From: Oleispira sp963933055
Lineage (GTDB): Bacteria > Pseudomonadota > Gammaproteobacteria > Pseudomonadales > Oceanobacteraceae
Reading direction: 5' to 3'
Length of the DNA stretch: 64,000 nucleotides
Assembly: GCA_963933055.1 (NCBI GenBank)
Contig: CAWVSY010000002.1
Span: 48,731 to 112,730 of the forward strand
The translations under genes were made by a program, and so were the position numbers. Below the pieces are notes generated by a model. That model saw only the letters and a list, made by a program, of their open reading frames with translations. It was not told the DNA's origin and did no database searches. This document shows, piece by piece, positions 26,005 to 35,314 of this stretch (positions are counted from its first letter, which is position 1; each line of letters starts with the position of its first letter).

Positions 26005-27021
26005 CTATGATATTAAACACGCGAATAAATCGTTTTCTAATTCTGCTTTATTGAGTTTGTCATTATGAATGATTTCAATACGACTTTGCGCTAATGAGCG
26101 CGTTGGCATTTCGCTAAAAACTTGATCCCGCACGTTCATTACTCGCGTGCCTTTGTTAGTAATCAATAACCCTTTTGCGCGCTCAACATTCAACGTTAAT
26201 AACCACTCACTTAAAGCTTGATGATCAAATATTTGATTCTCTGCGAGTAGCCAACCAATGGAATAATATCCCATACCTTGGTTTTCAAACGCGCAATAAG
26301 CTTGCCCATCAGCCAGACTTACAGGCGCCATTACATCGGCATCATTTTTTGCCTGTGAATGTTTATCAGAATGCGTATGTGAGTGAAGTTGGTGAGCACT
26401 AATACTATGACGATCGGTATGACTCTCGATATCTAACCAAGCAAGATTAAGCTGACCATGATTTACCCAACCAAGGTGGGCTTTTTTAGGTTCCATTTTC
26501 TCAGCAAACCGATAAAAATTCTGTTCATCTTCTGCGGCCGCTAAATCGGTTTTATTTGCGACTAAGACATCCGCCAATAAGCATTGATCGTTAAATGTTT
26601 CATGCTGCTGATATCTAGGATTTTTTAATTGTCTAGGATCTAATAAACAAATAGAGGCTTTTAATTCTGCATGATCTCGATACGCTTTACTGGTAAGCGT
26701 GCGAATTAAATTTTTAGGATGGCCTAAGCCTGTGGGTTCAATGAGTATGCGATCGGGTTTCTGCTGAGCAATAATAGCCGACAATGCCGTTTGAAAAGGA
26801 ATGCCAGAGACGCAACATAAACAGCCTCCAGGTACTTCACTGATGGTCATTCCTGATTCGGCCGACAAAATTGCACCATCAATGCCAACTTCACCAAATT
26901 CATTGACTAATACTGCCCATTTTTCATGCGCAGGTTTCTGTTTTAATGCATGCAATATCGCTGTCGTTTTGCCAACGCCTAGAAATCCCATAATTATATT
27001 GATGGCAATTTTTTTTGTCAT
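26005..27021 (-). CDS. CobW/G3E-family GTPase with His-rich loop (putative metallochaperone)
   Basis: The 338-residue protein has P-loop GFLGVGKT (12-19), the CxCC metal motif GGCLCC (Cys 67, 69, 70), switch ILIEPTGLGHP and guanine site ANKTD, followed by a His-rich stretch (HQLHSHTHSDKH) and the CobW C-terminal domain. Family members deliver zinc or other metals to client enzymes, or serve cobalamin synthesis; the His-rich loop favours a zinc chaperone. It is ten bases upstream of phoB on the same strand. No Zur-like box is visible upstream, unlike the second CobW gene of this window, so the two are probably controlled differently. Confidence 0.83.
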   Translation of the reverse strand: MTKKIAINIIMGFLGVGKTTAILHALKQKPAHEKWAVLVNEFGEVGIDGAILSAESGMTISEVPGGCLCCVSGIPFQTALSAIIAQQKPDRILIEPTGLGHPKNLIRTLTSKAYRDHAELKASICLLDPRQLKNPRYQQHETFNDQCLLADVLVANKTDLAAAEDEQNFYRFAEKMEPKKAHLGWVNHGQLNLAWLDIESHTDRHSISAHQLHSHTHSDKHSQAKNDADVMAPVSLADGQAYCAFENQGMGYYSIGWLLAENQIFDHQALSEWLLTLNVERAKGLLITNKGTRVMNVRDQVFSEMPTRSLAQSRIEIIHNDKLNKAELENDLFACLIS

Positions 27022-27089
27022 AATTCCTTCATTTAATCTGTACTTAACTATTCACGGTTCATCATGCACACGACATGGATAAATTATGC

Positions 27090-29582
27090 TTACAGCTTAC
27101 GCAATATCACTAACGGTGGCTGCTTAATTACCGTACTTAAACTTCGGTTGGCCAATGCCGCAATCACGACTCCTGATGCAATAGGAACCCATAGCCAATA
27201 ACTCAGGTGCCAAGGATATTGCATTTGAAATAGTTTTTCATACAGCAACCAACACATCACTTCCGCTCCAGCAACGGCAATCATACCAGCCAGAGTACCT
27301 AACAGCATAAACTCTAACCATTGCATTAATCGCAGTTGTTGACGCTTAGCGCCTAAGGTACGCAATATCGCGCCCTGCTGCAGCCGATCTTCTAAGCTTG
27401 AATGCAAAGCGGCTAATAATACAAGCACACCGGCTAAAAGTACTAAGGCTAATAAATACTCAACCGCAAGGGTGACCTGGCTTAATATTCCTTGTATTTG
27501 AGTCAGCACCTGACTCATATCCAGCAAGGTAATGCCGGGATAATCACGAATTATCTGAGTTAATTGAGAACTCTTTTCTGCTGGAACATAAAAACTGGTT
27601 AAATAATTGAGAGGCAATTTATCCACGATATCAGGAGAAAAATAGATGTAAAAATTGGGCTTTAAACTGCCCCAGTCTACTTTTCGCACACTGCTTATAC
27701 GCGCACTGATTGTTTGCCCCGCTACATCAAAGGTCAGCTGATCGCCAACACTAAGCTGCAAACGATTAGCTAAGCTTTCAGCGATAGACAGCTCGGAAGT
27801 AGCTGAATGAAACCATTCTCCTGCGGTAATCATATTGCCTACAGGTAATTCACCACCACCACTAAGCACCAGATCTCTTTGAATAGCAGGATCTTGTGCA
27901 TACCGCTCATCATCATTGACCGAAACGTTATTAATAGCGACCAATCGACCAGGCACCATAGGAAATGCGGTTGACGTCGTGAAGCCAGCATTGTTTAAGG
28001 CTTGTTGATAGGGCTCAACTTGATAGCTCTGAATATTCATAGCAAAGAAGTTAGCACTGTCTTGGGGTAGGTTCTTTTGCCAATCTTGCAGTAAGTCATT
28101 ACGCACAATAGCAATAATCAACATAATCATCATGGTTAGCGCAAACGCTAAAATCTGAATGGAAGTTCGATATCGGTCTCGATTTATTTGCCGCCAAGCA
28201 AATCTCATTGTCATCGAGAACTTGGCTTTTGGCAGAACGTTATCGATGAGAAAAAGTAAAAATTGTAATGAAAATAATAAAATCAGCAATACAAAGAATC
28301 CGCCCAAAATAATCAGTAAGGTCATCACAAGGTCTTGGCTAAACCAATAATTTAATAAGGACATCATGACTAGCCCAAGGCCATAAATGGCCCAACTATT
28401 CCAGGCCATAGGCTCAAGCTCTCGGCGTAAAACCCGTAATGGCGATACTCGTCCAAGACGTAATAAGGGAGGCAATGCAAAACCTAATAATGTAATAGGG
28501 GCCGTTAAGCTAGCAATCAGCCAAGCAGACATTCCCGCGCTCGGCAGCACGGTGCTGGTATTACCTTGGTGCAAAGTAGAGGCTAATACACCACTGAGCA
28601 TTTCTTGCCCCACATAACCCAAAGCAAGGCCAATAACGCTGGCAAATACCGCCAAATACAATAATTGATAGATATAAAGCTGAGTCACATAAGAACGATT
28701 TGCTCCTATTGTTCTTAATAAAGCACTGCTATCAAAATGATGACGGGCATAATCCTGTGCCGCCATGGCGATGGCAATACCCGCTAAAATAATCGCTAAC
28801 ATAGCCGCTAATGATAAATAGCTGCGAGCTTTTGCTAAAGAAGCGGCCAATGCTTGATTATTATCAGTTAAAGATTCAAAACTTTGATGACTCGCTAACA
28901 GTGGTTTCAAATTCATCTGCAAAGCTTCTAGCGCTAATGTATCCCCTGCCACCAGCATACGATAGCTGACTCGACTCCCCGTCTGAACGAGATTTGCCGC
29001 AGCAACATCATCAAAATTCATCATTAATCGAGGTGACAAGCTATAGAAATTACCCGCACGATCACTTTCATTAACCAAAATGGCGCTGATCGTTAATTTA
29101 ATCGCCCCGACTTCAATGCGGTCGCCAAGCTGTGCATTCAACAGCGCTAATAATCTAGGCTCTAGCCATACCTTGCCCGCACTCGGGCCTTTTGCAGCCG
29201 TCGGGTTTGCTTGCGTTCCTAGCTGACCTTTTAGCGGGTAAGCATGATCAACCGCCTTTACTGCGGCAAGCGCCATCTCTTCGTTCAATAATACGACACT
29301 TGGGAATTCTAAGGTGGTTGCTGTCTTCAGGCCAAGACCTTCTGCTTGCTGATACCAGTTTTGAGGAATCGCTTCGCGCGAACGAATGCGTAAATCCGCC
29401 CCCAGTAATTCGCTGCTTTTATTCAACATAGCGCTGTCTAAACGCTGGCTGAAAACACTGATAATCGTTGCCGACGTTACCGCTAAAATAAGCGCTAATA
29501 AAATTACGGTCATTTTGCCAGCACGAACTTCGGCGACTAAAAGCCTTAAGCTGAGCAGAAGTAATTGCGCTTTATTGTTCAT
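27090..29582 (-). CDS. ybbP: YbbP-type FtsX/MacB-like ABC exporter permease
   Basis: The protein of about 830 residues has an N-terminal membrane helix and periplasmic domain, then two FtsX-type blocks of helices (about 260-440 and 720-820) with a second periplasmic domain between them, as in YbbP. With YbbA it forms an ABC system of the lipoprotein-release/MacB type, substrate unknown. I place the start at ATG 29582, which overlaps the ybbA stop by 11 bases and has AGGTG upstream; a start at 29609 would lie further inside ybbA. The tail is soluble and short. Confidence 0.88.
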   Translation of the reverse strand: MNNKAQLLLLSLRLLVAEVRAGKMTVILLALILAVTSATIISVFSQRLDSAMLNKSSELLGADLRIRSREAIPQNWYQQAEGLGLKTATTLEFPSVVLLNEEMALAAVKAVDHAYPLKGQLGTQANPTAAKGPSAGKVWLEPRLLALLNAQLGDRIEVGAIKLTISAILVNESDRAGNFYSLSPRLMMNFDDVAAANLVQTGSRVSYRMLVAGDTLALEALQMNLKPLLASHQSFESLTDNNQALAASLAKARSYLSLAAMLAIILAGIAIAMAAQDYARHHFDSSALLRTIGANRSYVTQLYIYQLLYLAVFASVIGLALGYVGQEMLSGVLASTLHQGNTSTVLPSAGMSAWLIASLTAPITLLGFALPPLLRLGRVSPLRVLRRELEPMAWNSWAIYGLGLVMMSLLNYWFSQDLVMTLLIILGGFFVLLILLFSLQFLLFLIDNVLPKAKFSMTMRFAWRQINRDRYRTSIQILAFALTMMIMLIIAIVRNDLLQDWQKNLPQDSANFFAMNIQSYQVEPYQQALNNAGFTTSTAFPMVPGRLVAINNVSVNDDERYAQDPAIQRDLVLSGGGELPVGNMITAGEWFHSATSELSIAESLANRLQLSVGDQLTFDVAGQTISARISSVRKVDWGSLKPNFYIYFSPDIVDKLPLNYLTSFYVPAEKSSQLTQIIRDYPGITLLDMSQVLTQIQGILSQVTLAVEYLLALVLLAGVLVLLAALHSSLEDRLQQGAILRTLGAKRQQLRLMQWLEFMLLGTLAGMIAVAGAEVMCWLLYEKLFQMQYPWHLSYWLWVPIASGVVIAALANRSLSTVIKQPPLVILRKL

Positions 29583-30330
29583 TAATGGCACCTTTCTCCT
29601 TCTGTTCATCTTCTACCCGCTGCACATCTTTTAGAACAACCCCATCATGGATTTGTATGCTGCGCTGACACCGCTGTGCTAAATGGTCATCATGAGTTAC
29701 CAAAATCAAGCTGGTTCGATTTTGCTGGTTTAACTCAAATAACAGATCAATGATTTGCTTGCCCGTATTTCTATCTAAATTGCCTGTGGGCTCATCCGCA
29801 AATAAGACATTGGGCTCACAAGCGAAGGCACGGGCAATCGCGACACGCTGCTGCTCTCCGCCAGAAAGCTGAGTAGGATAATGCTGTACTCGTTGACTCA
29901 GCCCCACTTTATCTAACCACTGCTCTGCAAGTTTCTTACATTGTTTCAACGAATACTGATTGCTCATTTCTAGCGGCAATCTGACATTCTCTAACGCGGT
30001 TAAAGCAGGCAATAATTGGAAGTTCTGAAATACAAAGCCCACACCTTTTGCTCGAACCGCTGCACGCTGATCTTCATCTAATAAATGTAAGGGCTGACCA
30101 TTCAGCCAAACCTCTCCAGACGTAGCCTCATCTAGCCCTGCCATGATGCCTAATAATGTCGATTTACCACTGCCAGAAGCGCCCACAATAGCTAAACTTT
30201 CTGCATGCTTGATCTGTAGGTCCAACCCTTGCAAAATGGTCAGGTTATCAGTCCCTGTTTTCACCTGTTTTATGACATTTTTTAGATTTAATAAAGGAGC
30301 TTGAAGTTCATGTTCAACCTTAGAATTCAT
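29572..30330 (-). CDS. ybbA: YbbA-type ABC exporter ATPase
   Basis: The ATPase has Walker A GASGSGKST, the LolD/MacB-type segment GVGFVFQNFQLLPALTALENV, signature LSGGEQQR, Walker B NVLFADEPTGNLD and the H-loop VTHDD. It energises YbbP. In-frame starts are GTG 30342 and ATG 30330; the ATG has GAAG six bases upstream and is preferred. Either way its 5' end overlaps that of the divergent tesA gene, so the two starts are nested. The pairing with tesA is conserved in enterobacteria and pseudomonads. Confidence 0.9.
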   Translation of the reverse strand: MNSKVEHELQAPLLNLKNVIKQVKTGTDNLTILQGLDLQIKHAESLAIVGASGSGKSTLLGIMAGLDEATSGEVWLNGQPLHLLDEDQRAAVRAKGVGFVFQNFQLLPALTALENVRLPLEMSNQYSLKQCKKLAEQWLDKVGLSQRVQHYPTQLSGGEQQRVAIARAFACEPNVLFADEPTGNLDRNTGKQIIDLLFELNQQNRTSLILVTHDDHLAQRCQRSIQIHDGVVLKDVQRVEDEQKEKGAINEQ

Positions 30331-30984
30331 CGTTTTCTTCACCTAATGGCTATTACGCTCTGGTTAATGCTTAGCTTGAGCTTACCTCAAGCCCAAGCTG
30401 GGGAAAACAACCCATCTGAGCAATACACTATTCTAATTATGGGAGATAGCATCAGCGCGGGATTTGGTATTGATAAGAAAAAAGGCTGGGTAGCCTTGTT
30501 AGAGCAAAAGCTGGCGACAGAAAAAACGCGTTATAACATCATTAATACCAGCATTAGTGGCGAAACAACCAGCGGTGGAGCCAACCGCATCACTAAATTA
30601 TTAAAACAGCACCAGCCTAATCTCGTCGTGATCGAGCTTGGAGGAAATGATGGCTTACGTGGCAGCCCCATCAAGCTAATAAAACAAAACCTAAACTATA
30701 TGGTACAGCAGAGTAAACAAGCCAAGGCTGACGTCTTACTACTAGGCATGCGCATCCCTCCTAATTATGGACAAACCTATAGCGAACTATTCGCTCGCCA
30801 ATATCAATCACTGGCATCAGAACATCGTATTGCTTACGTTCCTTTTTTATTAAAGGGTATTGCAGGTATTGACGGGATGATGCAAGCTGATGGCATTCAT
30901 CCAACAGAAGCAGCGCAAGTCATCATGCTAGATTGGGTATATGAAGGCATTAAAAAAATAACAATAACAAGCCACTCTCACTAG
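30310..30984 (+). CDS. tesA: TesA-type periplasmic lysophospholipase/thioesterase
   Basis: The protein has a signal peptide (helix FLHLMAITLWLMLSLSLPQAQA) and is an SGNH/GDSL hydrolase: block I ILIMGDSISAGFG with the catalytic Ser, block II SGETTSGG, block III GGNDGLRG and block V DGIHPTEAAQ with the catalytic Asp and His. TesA hydrolyses acyl thioesters and lysophospholipids in the periplasm. AAGGAG at 30294-30299 is ten bases before ATG 30310, whereas the TTG at 30301 is only one base away from it. The ribosome site and first codons overlap the start of the divergent ybbA. Confidence 0.92.
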   Translation: MFNLRIHRFLHLMAITLWLMLSLSLPQAQAGENNPSEQYTILIMGDSISAGFGIDKKKGWVALLEQKLATEKTRYNIINTSISGETTSGGANRITKLLKQHQPNLVVIELGGNDGLRGSPIKLIKQNLNYMVQQSKQAKADVLLLGMRIPPNYGQTYSELFARQYQSLASEHRIAYVPFLLKGIAGIDGMMQADGIHPTEAAQVIMLDWVYEGIKKITITSHSH

Positions 30985-31038
30985 ACAATAAAGAAGCTAT
31001 ACTTTGCTAGACGAGAAAGCATGTAGAGGTGCAAATTT

Positions 31039-33711
31039 GTGAGGTACCTAAAATCGCTGCAAGGAAGCCTGCCGAAGAGTACTATTCGTAGTACGATTTA
31101 TATCTCGTGGGGCCTGCTAATACTCACATTCATCGTCTATGCAAGCTACGCTTGGCTGCAAACCTCCGATCGTTTACTCACTCATTTAGAAAGTATGAAC
31201 CGACTGATCTCGACTCATACACAACAGCGCGCCCATACTCTTTATTCTGAGCTCCATTCTCTGGAAACAGAGCTGCAAGAGAATGGAATTAACCTCAATC
31301 AAATACAACACGCTAAGTACGCCAGCTATGATTATGTCTTTTTAACCAATAGCCAAGGCCAGTTAATGTCGTCTACTTTTAATAACGACATTGGTTTTCA
31401 ATTTAACTTAACTAAATCACTCTTCACATCCCAGGCGCTGCAGCAATTATTATCAAAAAATACCACCAGTTTTGCGCCAACCATCAGTCTAGGTATTGCT
31501 AATAGCAGCCAATATGTGCCTATTTGTAAGGCGATCAAAAGTCCAGAGATCACTCTTTTATGCTTAGCCATCTCGACTGAGAATGAGTTATTCAACTGGC
31601 ATGCTTTTAATCATATAAACGATACAGCGATTAGAATCATTACCGGTGATCACAATCTACTTTATGCTGATCCATTACCCATGCATAAGCGGGCACTGCT
31701 AGGAAGCCAAATTCCACAAGCAGCTCTTAATCAAAAATTTGATGCTGACAACATACGTAGACTCGGTAATGGCCGCTTTCATAATCAAACCGGCCTGGAT
31801 GATATAAGGCGCTTAGGGGTTGTGCAGTACTTAGATAAACAAGATTTATTCATAGCGCTCTCTATGCCAATGACAAAAGAAATAACTGAGTGGCTGAAAC
31901 AAATATCAATTCCATTTTTAATGCTGATTATATTCCTAGTCATGAGCTGCATATTCGCAGGCTTTTCGGTACGTTTATCGAATCGCATAAAAGAAAACCA
32001 AAAACTGAATGAAATTACGACCCTTGAGCAAAAAAACACCCTGCAATTACTCTTTTCAAATTTGCCTGGCATCATCTATCGCGTACGCATTCCAGACTAT
32101 AAAGTACTTTTCATTACGGAAGGCTGCCGTGAGCTGTTGGGCTATTCTTCCAATGTTTATTTATCAGGCCAGAAAACCCCTTTTGATGATATTCATGAAG
32201 ATGATCAAGAATTATTGGTAAAACATGCCGAAAGCATGACCCATAAAGAAAATCACTATGAACATATTTTCCGCATTAATAACCCAAATGGTGAATTAAA
32301 ATGGGTTATGGATCGAGGTCGTGCTATTAAGAAACCTGATGAAGATAGCCAAGGCTATTTAGAAGGTATTTTGGTCGATATTACAGAACACATGCACTCA
32401 CAACAGCAAGTTGAGTATTTGGCGACGAGAGATCCTTTAACAGAGCTCGCCAACCGTTATTTATTTAATGACGAACTCGTTAATTACATTGATCGCTATC
32501 GTGAAAATACAAGCATTGCTTTGTTATTCATTGACCTTGACCGCTTTAAAACCATCAATGATTCTCTCGGGCATCAAGTAGGGGATCGCTTATTAAAAAT
32601 CGTGGCGCAACGCTTAAAAGATTGTGTTGATGAGAATGATGTTTTAGCCCGCCTAGGCGGTGATGAATTTATGATAATGATGAAAAACCCTTCAAGTATT
32701 GATGCTGTGAAAGCCCTTGCAACATCAATAAATTGCGCCATTAACAAGATCTATGAACTCGACTATTACAAATTAAATACCAGCTGCAGTATTGGTATCA
32801 GCATGTACCCTCAAGACTCATTAGAATCGCATATCTTATTACGTAATGCTGATACAGCCATGTACAGTGCGAAATCGAAAGGTGGAAATAGCTACCAGTT
32901 TTACACCGATGAAATGAACCAAAAAGTTAACTCACGCTTAACAATAGAAAATGAATTACGCCGAGCCATCATAGAGAATGAATTTGAAGTGCATTACCAG
33001 CCACAAATTAACTCTCGTACAGGCGAACTCGAAGGTGCAGAGGCGTTAGTGCGCTGGATTCATCCTACCGCGGGCATGGTTTCTCCTATTGAATTCATTC
33101 CAATTGCAGAAGAAACGGGATTAATTAAAGACATTGGTGACTGGGTATTGAATGAAGCGTGTAATACATTCCAGCGCTGGAACTTAGAGTCTCATCTAAA
33201 CCTATCGGTCGCGGTGAATGTTTCGGTTGTTCAGCTAGATGATGGTTTCGTATTGAAGATAGAAGAAATCCTCAAAAACTCTAACTTTAGCAGCGCAAAT
33301 TTAGAATTAGAAATTACTGAAAGTGTCTTAATGGATAATGTTAAAGAGAATGTTCGCATCCTCGAAAACATAAGCCAGCAAGGTGTTCGCTTTGCCATGG
33401 ACGACTTTGGAACAGGATATTCATCGCTTAGCTATTTGAAACAATTCCCCATTAGTAAGTTGAAAATTGATCGCTCTTTCGTTAACGACATCACCGATGA
33501 TAGTGATGATGAGGCAATCATTAGAGCCATTATTGCAATGGGCCAAACACTCAAGCTTCGAGTTATCGCTGAAGGCGTCGAAAACCAACAACAACTTGCG
33601 TTATTGCAAGCAATGGGATGCGACAGTTACCAAGGTTATTATTTCAGCAAGCCTTTAGCAGCGGATGATTTCTATAAGAAATACATACAACCAGCCACGG
33701 CAAAAGGCTAG
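31039..33711 (+). CDS. Membrane PAS-GGDEF-EAL cyclic-di-GMP enzyme
   Basis: The 890-residue protein has two membrane helices (about 20-43 and 292-315) enclosing a periplasmic sensor domain, a PAS domain (about 335-455), a diguanylate cyclase domain with intact GGDEF (540-544, RLGGDEFMIM) and a phosphodiesterase domain with intact EAL (668-670) plus DDFGTGYSSL and the late AEGVEN. Both catalytic sites look competent, so the direction of c-di-GMP turnover must depend on the sensor. The start is GTG 31039, with AGAGGTG upstream; no ATG is suitable. It is monocistronic and convergent with the following gene. Confidence 0.92.
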   Translation: MRYLKSLQGSLPKSTIRSTIYISWGLLILTFIVYASYAWLQTSDRLLTHLESMNRLISTHTQQRAHTLYSELHSLETELQENGINLNQIQHAKYASYDYVFLTNSQGQLMSSTFNNDIGFQFNLTKSLFTSQALQQLLSKNTTSFAPTISLGIANSSQYVPICKAIKSPEITLLCLAISTENELFNWHAFNHINDTAIRIITGDHNLLYADPLPMHKRALLGSQIPQAALNQKFDADNIRRLGNGRFHNQTGLDDIRRLGVVQYLDKQDLFIALSMPMTKEITEWLKQISIPFLMLIIFLVMSCIFAGFSVRLSNRIKENQKLNEITTLEQKNTLQLLFSNLPGIIYRVRIPDYKVLFITEGCRELLGYSSNVYLSGQKTPFDDIHEDDQELLVKHAESMTHKENHYEHIFRINNPNGELKWVMDRGRAIKKPDEDSQGYLEGILVDITEHMHSQQQVEYLATRDPLTELANRYLFNDELVNYIDRYRENTSIALLFIDLDRFKTINDSLGHQVGDRLLKIVAQRLKDCVDENDVLARLGGDEFMIMMKNPSSIDAVKALATSINCAINKIYELDYYKLNTSCSIGISMYPQDSLESHILLRNADTAMYSAKSKGGNSYQFYTDEMNQKVNSRLTIENELRRAIIENEFEVHYQPQINSRTGELEGAEALVRWIHPTAGMVSPIEFIPIAEETGLIKDIGDWVLNEACNTFQRWNLESHLNLSVAVNVSVVQLDDGFVLKIEEILKNSNFSSANLELEITESVLMDNVKENVRILENISQQGVRFAMDDFGTGYSSLSYLKQFPISKLKIDRSFVNDITDDSDDEAIIRAIIAMGQTLKLRVIAEGVENQQQLALLQAMGCDSYQGYYFSKPLAADDFYKKYIQPATAKG

Positions 33712-33718
33712 GCAAGGA

Positions 33719-34756
33719 TTAATCCTGCAAAAGCTGACCACTGTTTGCATGAACCTGTTTGGCCTGCTCACGTATGCCCTCAAATATTTGCTGCACACTC
33801 GGCTGATCATTGATCAAACCTTGAGTTTGGCCGATAAATTGAACGCCTTTTTGATAATCACCTTCGACGGTCGCCGCTTTTAAACGTGGCACCGCGGCAC
33901 CAAAATACGCTAACAGCTTAACCTTATCGACCATGGCCAGCATGCCTAATAATACTTTCCAAATTGGCTGCTTTACCATCGCCGCAGCTTTCATTGCTTC
34001 GATGCAGGCTAAAAAGAAATTCATTGGCTTCTTAGTAGCTTTTATACCTTCTGGCGTCCGCATTACGCGGGCATAAATACCATCAAAGTTTTTAGAATAA
34101 ATCGTATCTTGCTCAGTTTTTCTAACGACGGCATCTTTCATATTTTGATGGAGTGGACTGTCTGAGCTTGTAGCTAAACGTGAGCCCATAGCAATACCAG
34201 CGGCACCTAACGAAAAGGCCGCCATGAGCCCTCGCCCATCGGCAAAACCTCCTGTCGCAATTACCGGAATATCAACAGCTTGGCTAATAGCAGGAACCAA
34301 GACTAAAGAGGTCACATCGCCGCCATGAGCTGCCGCTTCATGCCCTGTTACCAATAGGGCATCAGCGCCACTTTTTTGAGCCGACAGAGCATGTTTTTCA
34401 GTAACCACGGTTGCAATAACCTTAGCGCCATATGCATGGGCACGCTCAATTAATTGATCCCCCTTACCCAGCGAAAAATTGATCACGGGCACCTTTGCCT
34501 CAATAGCAACATCAGCATTCGCTTCCGAACCTGGCATTAATAAAGTAATACCAATGCCAAAAGGCTTATCGGTTAAACGTCGGATTTCTTCGATGGCCTC
34601 TTTGGTTTCTTCTGGCGTTAAAGGGCCACTGGCTAAAATCCCTAAACCACCGGCATTAGAAACGGCGGCAACAAGTTTTGGCGTAGATATCCAGCTCATG
34701 CCTGGCAATATAATAGGCATGTCTATGCCCAATAGTTCAGTAATAGCGGTTTTCAC
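33719..34756 (-). CDS. Nitronate monooxygenase-like FMN enzyme (NMO/FabK family)
   Basis: The 345-residue TIM-barrel protein has the 2-nitropropane dioxygenase/FabK pattern: MPIILPGMSWISTPKLVAAVSNAGGLGILASG, GADALLVTGHEAAAHGG with the catalytic-type His, VPVIATGGFADGRG and AAGIAMGSR for FMN binding. Members oxidise alkyl nitronates or reduce enoyl-ACP; the HGG motif and no FabK neighbours favour a nitronate monooxygenase, though substrates are often unknown. It is convergent with the GGDEF-EAL gene. Confidence 0.82.
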   Translation of the reverse strand: MKTAITELLGIDMPIILPGMSWISTPKLVAAVSNAGGLGILASGPLTPEETKEAIEEIRRLTDKPFGIGITLLMPGSEANADVAIEAKVPVINFSLGKGDQLIERAHAYGAKVIATVVTEKHALSAQKSGADALLVTGHEAAAHGGDVTSLVLVPAISQAVDIPVIATGGFADGRGLMAAFSLGAAGIAMGSRLATSSDSPLHQNMKDAVVRKTEQDTIYSKNFDGIYARVMRTPEGIKATKKPMNFFLACIEAMKAAAMVKQPIWKVLLGMLAMVDKVKLLAYFGAAVPRLKAATVEGDYQKGVQFIGQTQGLINDQPSVQQIFEGIREQAKQVHANSGQLLQD

Positions 34757-34852
34757 AGCAACCTCAAGATAAAAAAATGAGGCACACTTTACCGATTATT
34801 AGGATATTAGGCTAGATTTTGGCTGAATAATTTAAAGGGGAGGAAGTACAGC

Positions 34853-35167
34853 CTAGCGATTATTTTGAATATAATTTAGAAACATTTGCTGACGTTGCTG
34901 TGGATTCATTCTGCGCATTTGCTGAACACGTTGTTCACGTTGAGCTGAAGGCTGAGTCTGAGGCTGACCTGCTTGATTAATCGATTGGTAAAACTGATTT
35001 AAAGCCCGTCTTTGCTCTGGGCGATGATTATTCCATTCGATATTATTTATTTGAGAACTGCGAGAAAATTCAGATAAATCGGTTACAGGCTGCAATATTT
35101 TGGTCGAATCAGCGAGCGTATAACTGCTGAAAACAAGACTAATAATGGCGCCAATCAAAAATCGCAT
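34853..35167 (-). CDS. Small periplasmic Gln/Arg-rich protein, possible CpxP-like partner
   Basis: The 104-residue product has a clear signal peptide (MRFLIGAIISLVFSSYTLA) and a mature part of about 85 residues rich in Gln, Arg and Asn with two related helices, NHRPEQRRALNQFYQS and MNPQQRQQMFLNYIQ, separated by a Gln-rich linker. The repeated xPEQR/NPQQR pattern recalls the LTxxQ motifs of CpxP and Spy and of DUF3106 proteins. I do not recognise a specific family. It lies downstream of the CpxA-like gene, with a CpxR-type direct repeat in the 147-base gap before it, which fits a stress-induced periplasmic modulator. That role is inference. Confidence 0.6.
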   Translation of the reverse strand: MRFLIGAIISLVFSSYTLADSTKILQPVTDLSEFSRSSQINNIEWNNHRPEQRRALNQFYQSINQAGQPQTQPSAQREQRVQQMRRMNPQQRQQMFLNYIQNNR

Positions 35168-35268
35168 ATCTGCGCTTACTCAAAGGTTATTTAAAATAAT
35201 TAAATAGAGGGTTAAAAACTCACTCAATACAGTCTACTAAGTTTCGCTACAATGTCACGCCACGAACC

Positions 35269-35284
35269 GTAAATGCTGGGTAAA
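35269..35284. promoter_or_regulatory. Candidate CpxR box before the small periplasmic gene
   Basis: GTAAA-TGCTGG-GTAAA is a perfect direct repeat of the CpxR half-site with a six-base spacer (five is optimal, four to eight are tolerated). It is about 100 bp upstream of the small CpxP-like gene and next to the kinase stop. A weak TTGTAG-N17-TATTGA promoter can be drawn between the box and that gene. Confidence 0.45.
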
Positions 35285-35314
35285 TTTTAAGGACACTTTT
35301 TGCAACAAAGTAAT

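Noticed and set aside
27022..27089. Zur or Pho box before the first CobW-type gene
   Set aside because: I looked for both patterns on the two strands and found no acceptable match.
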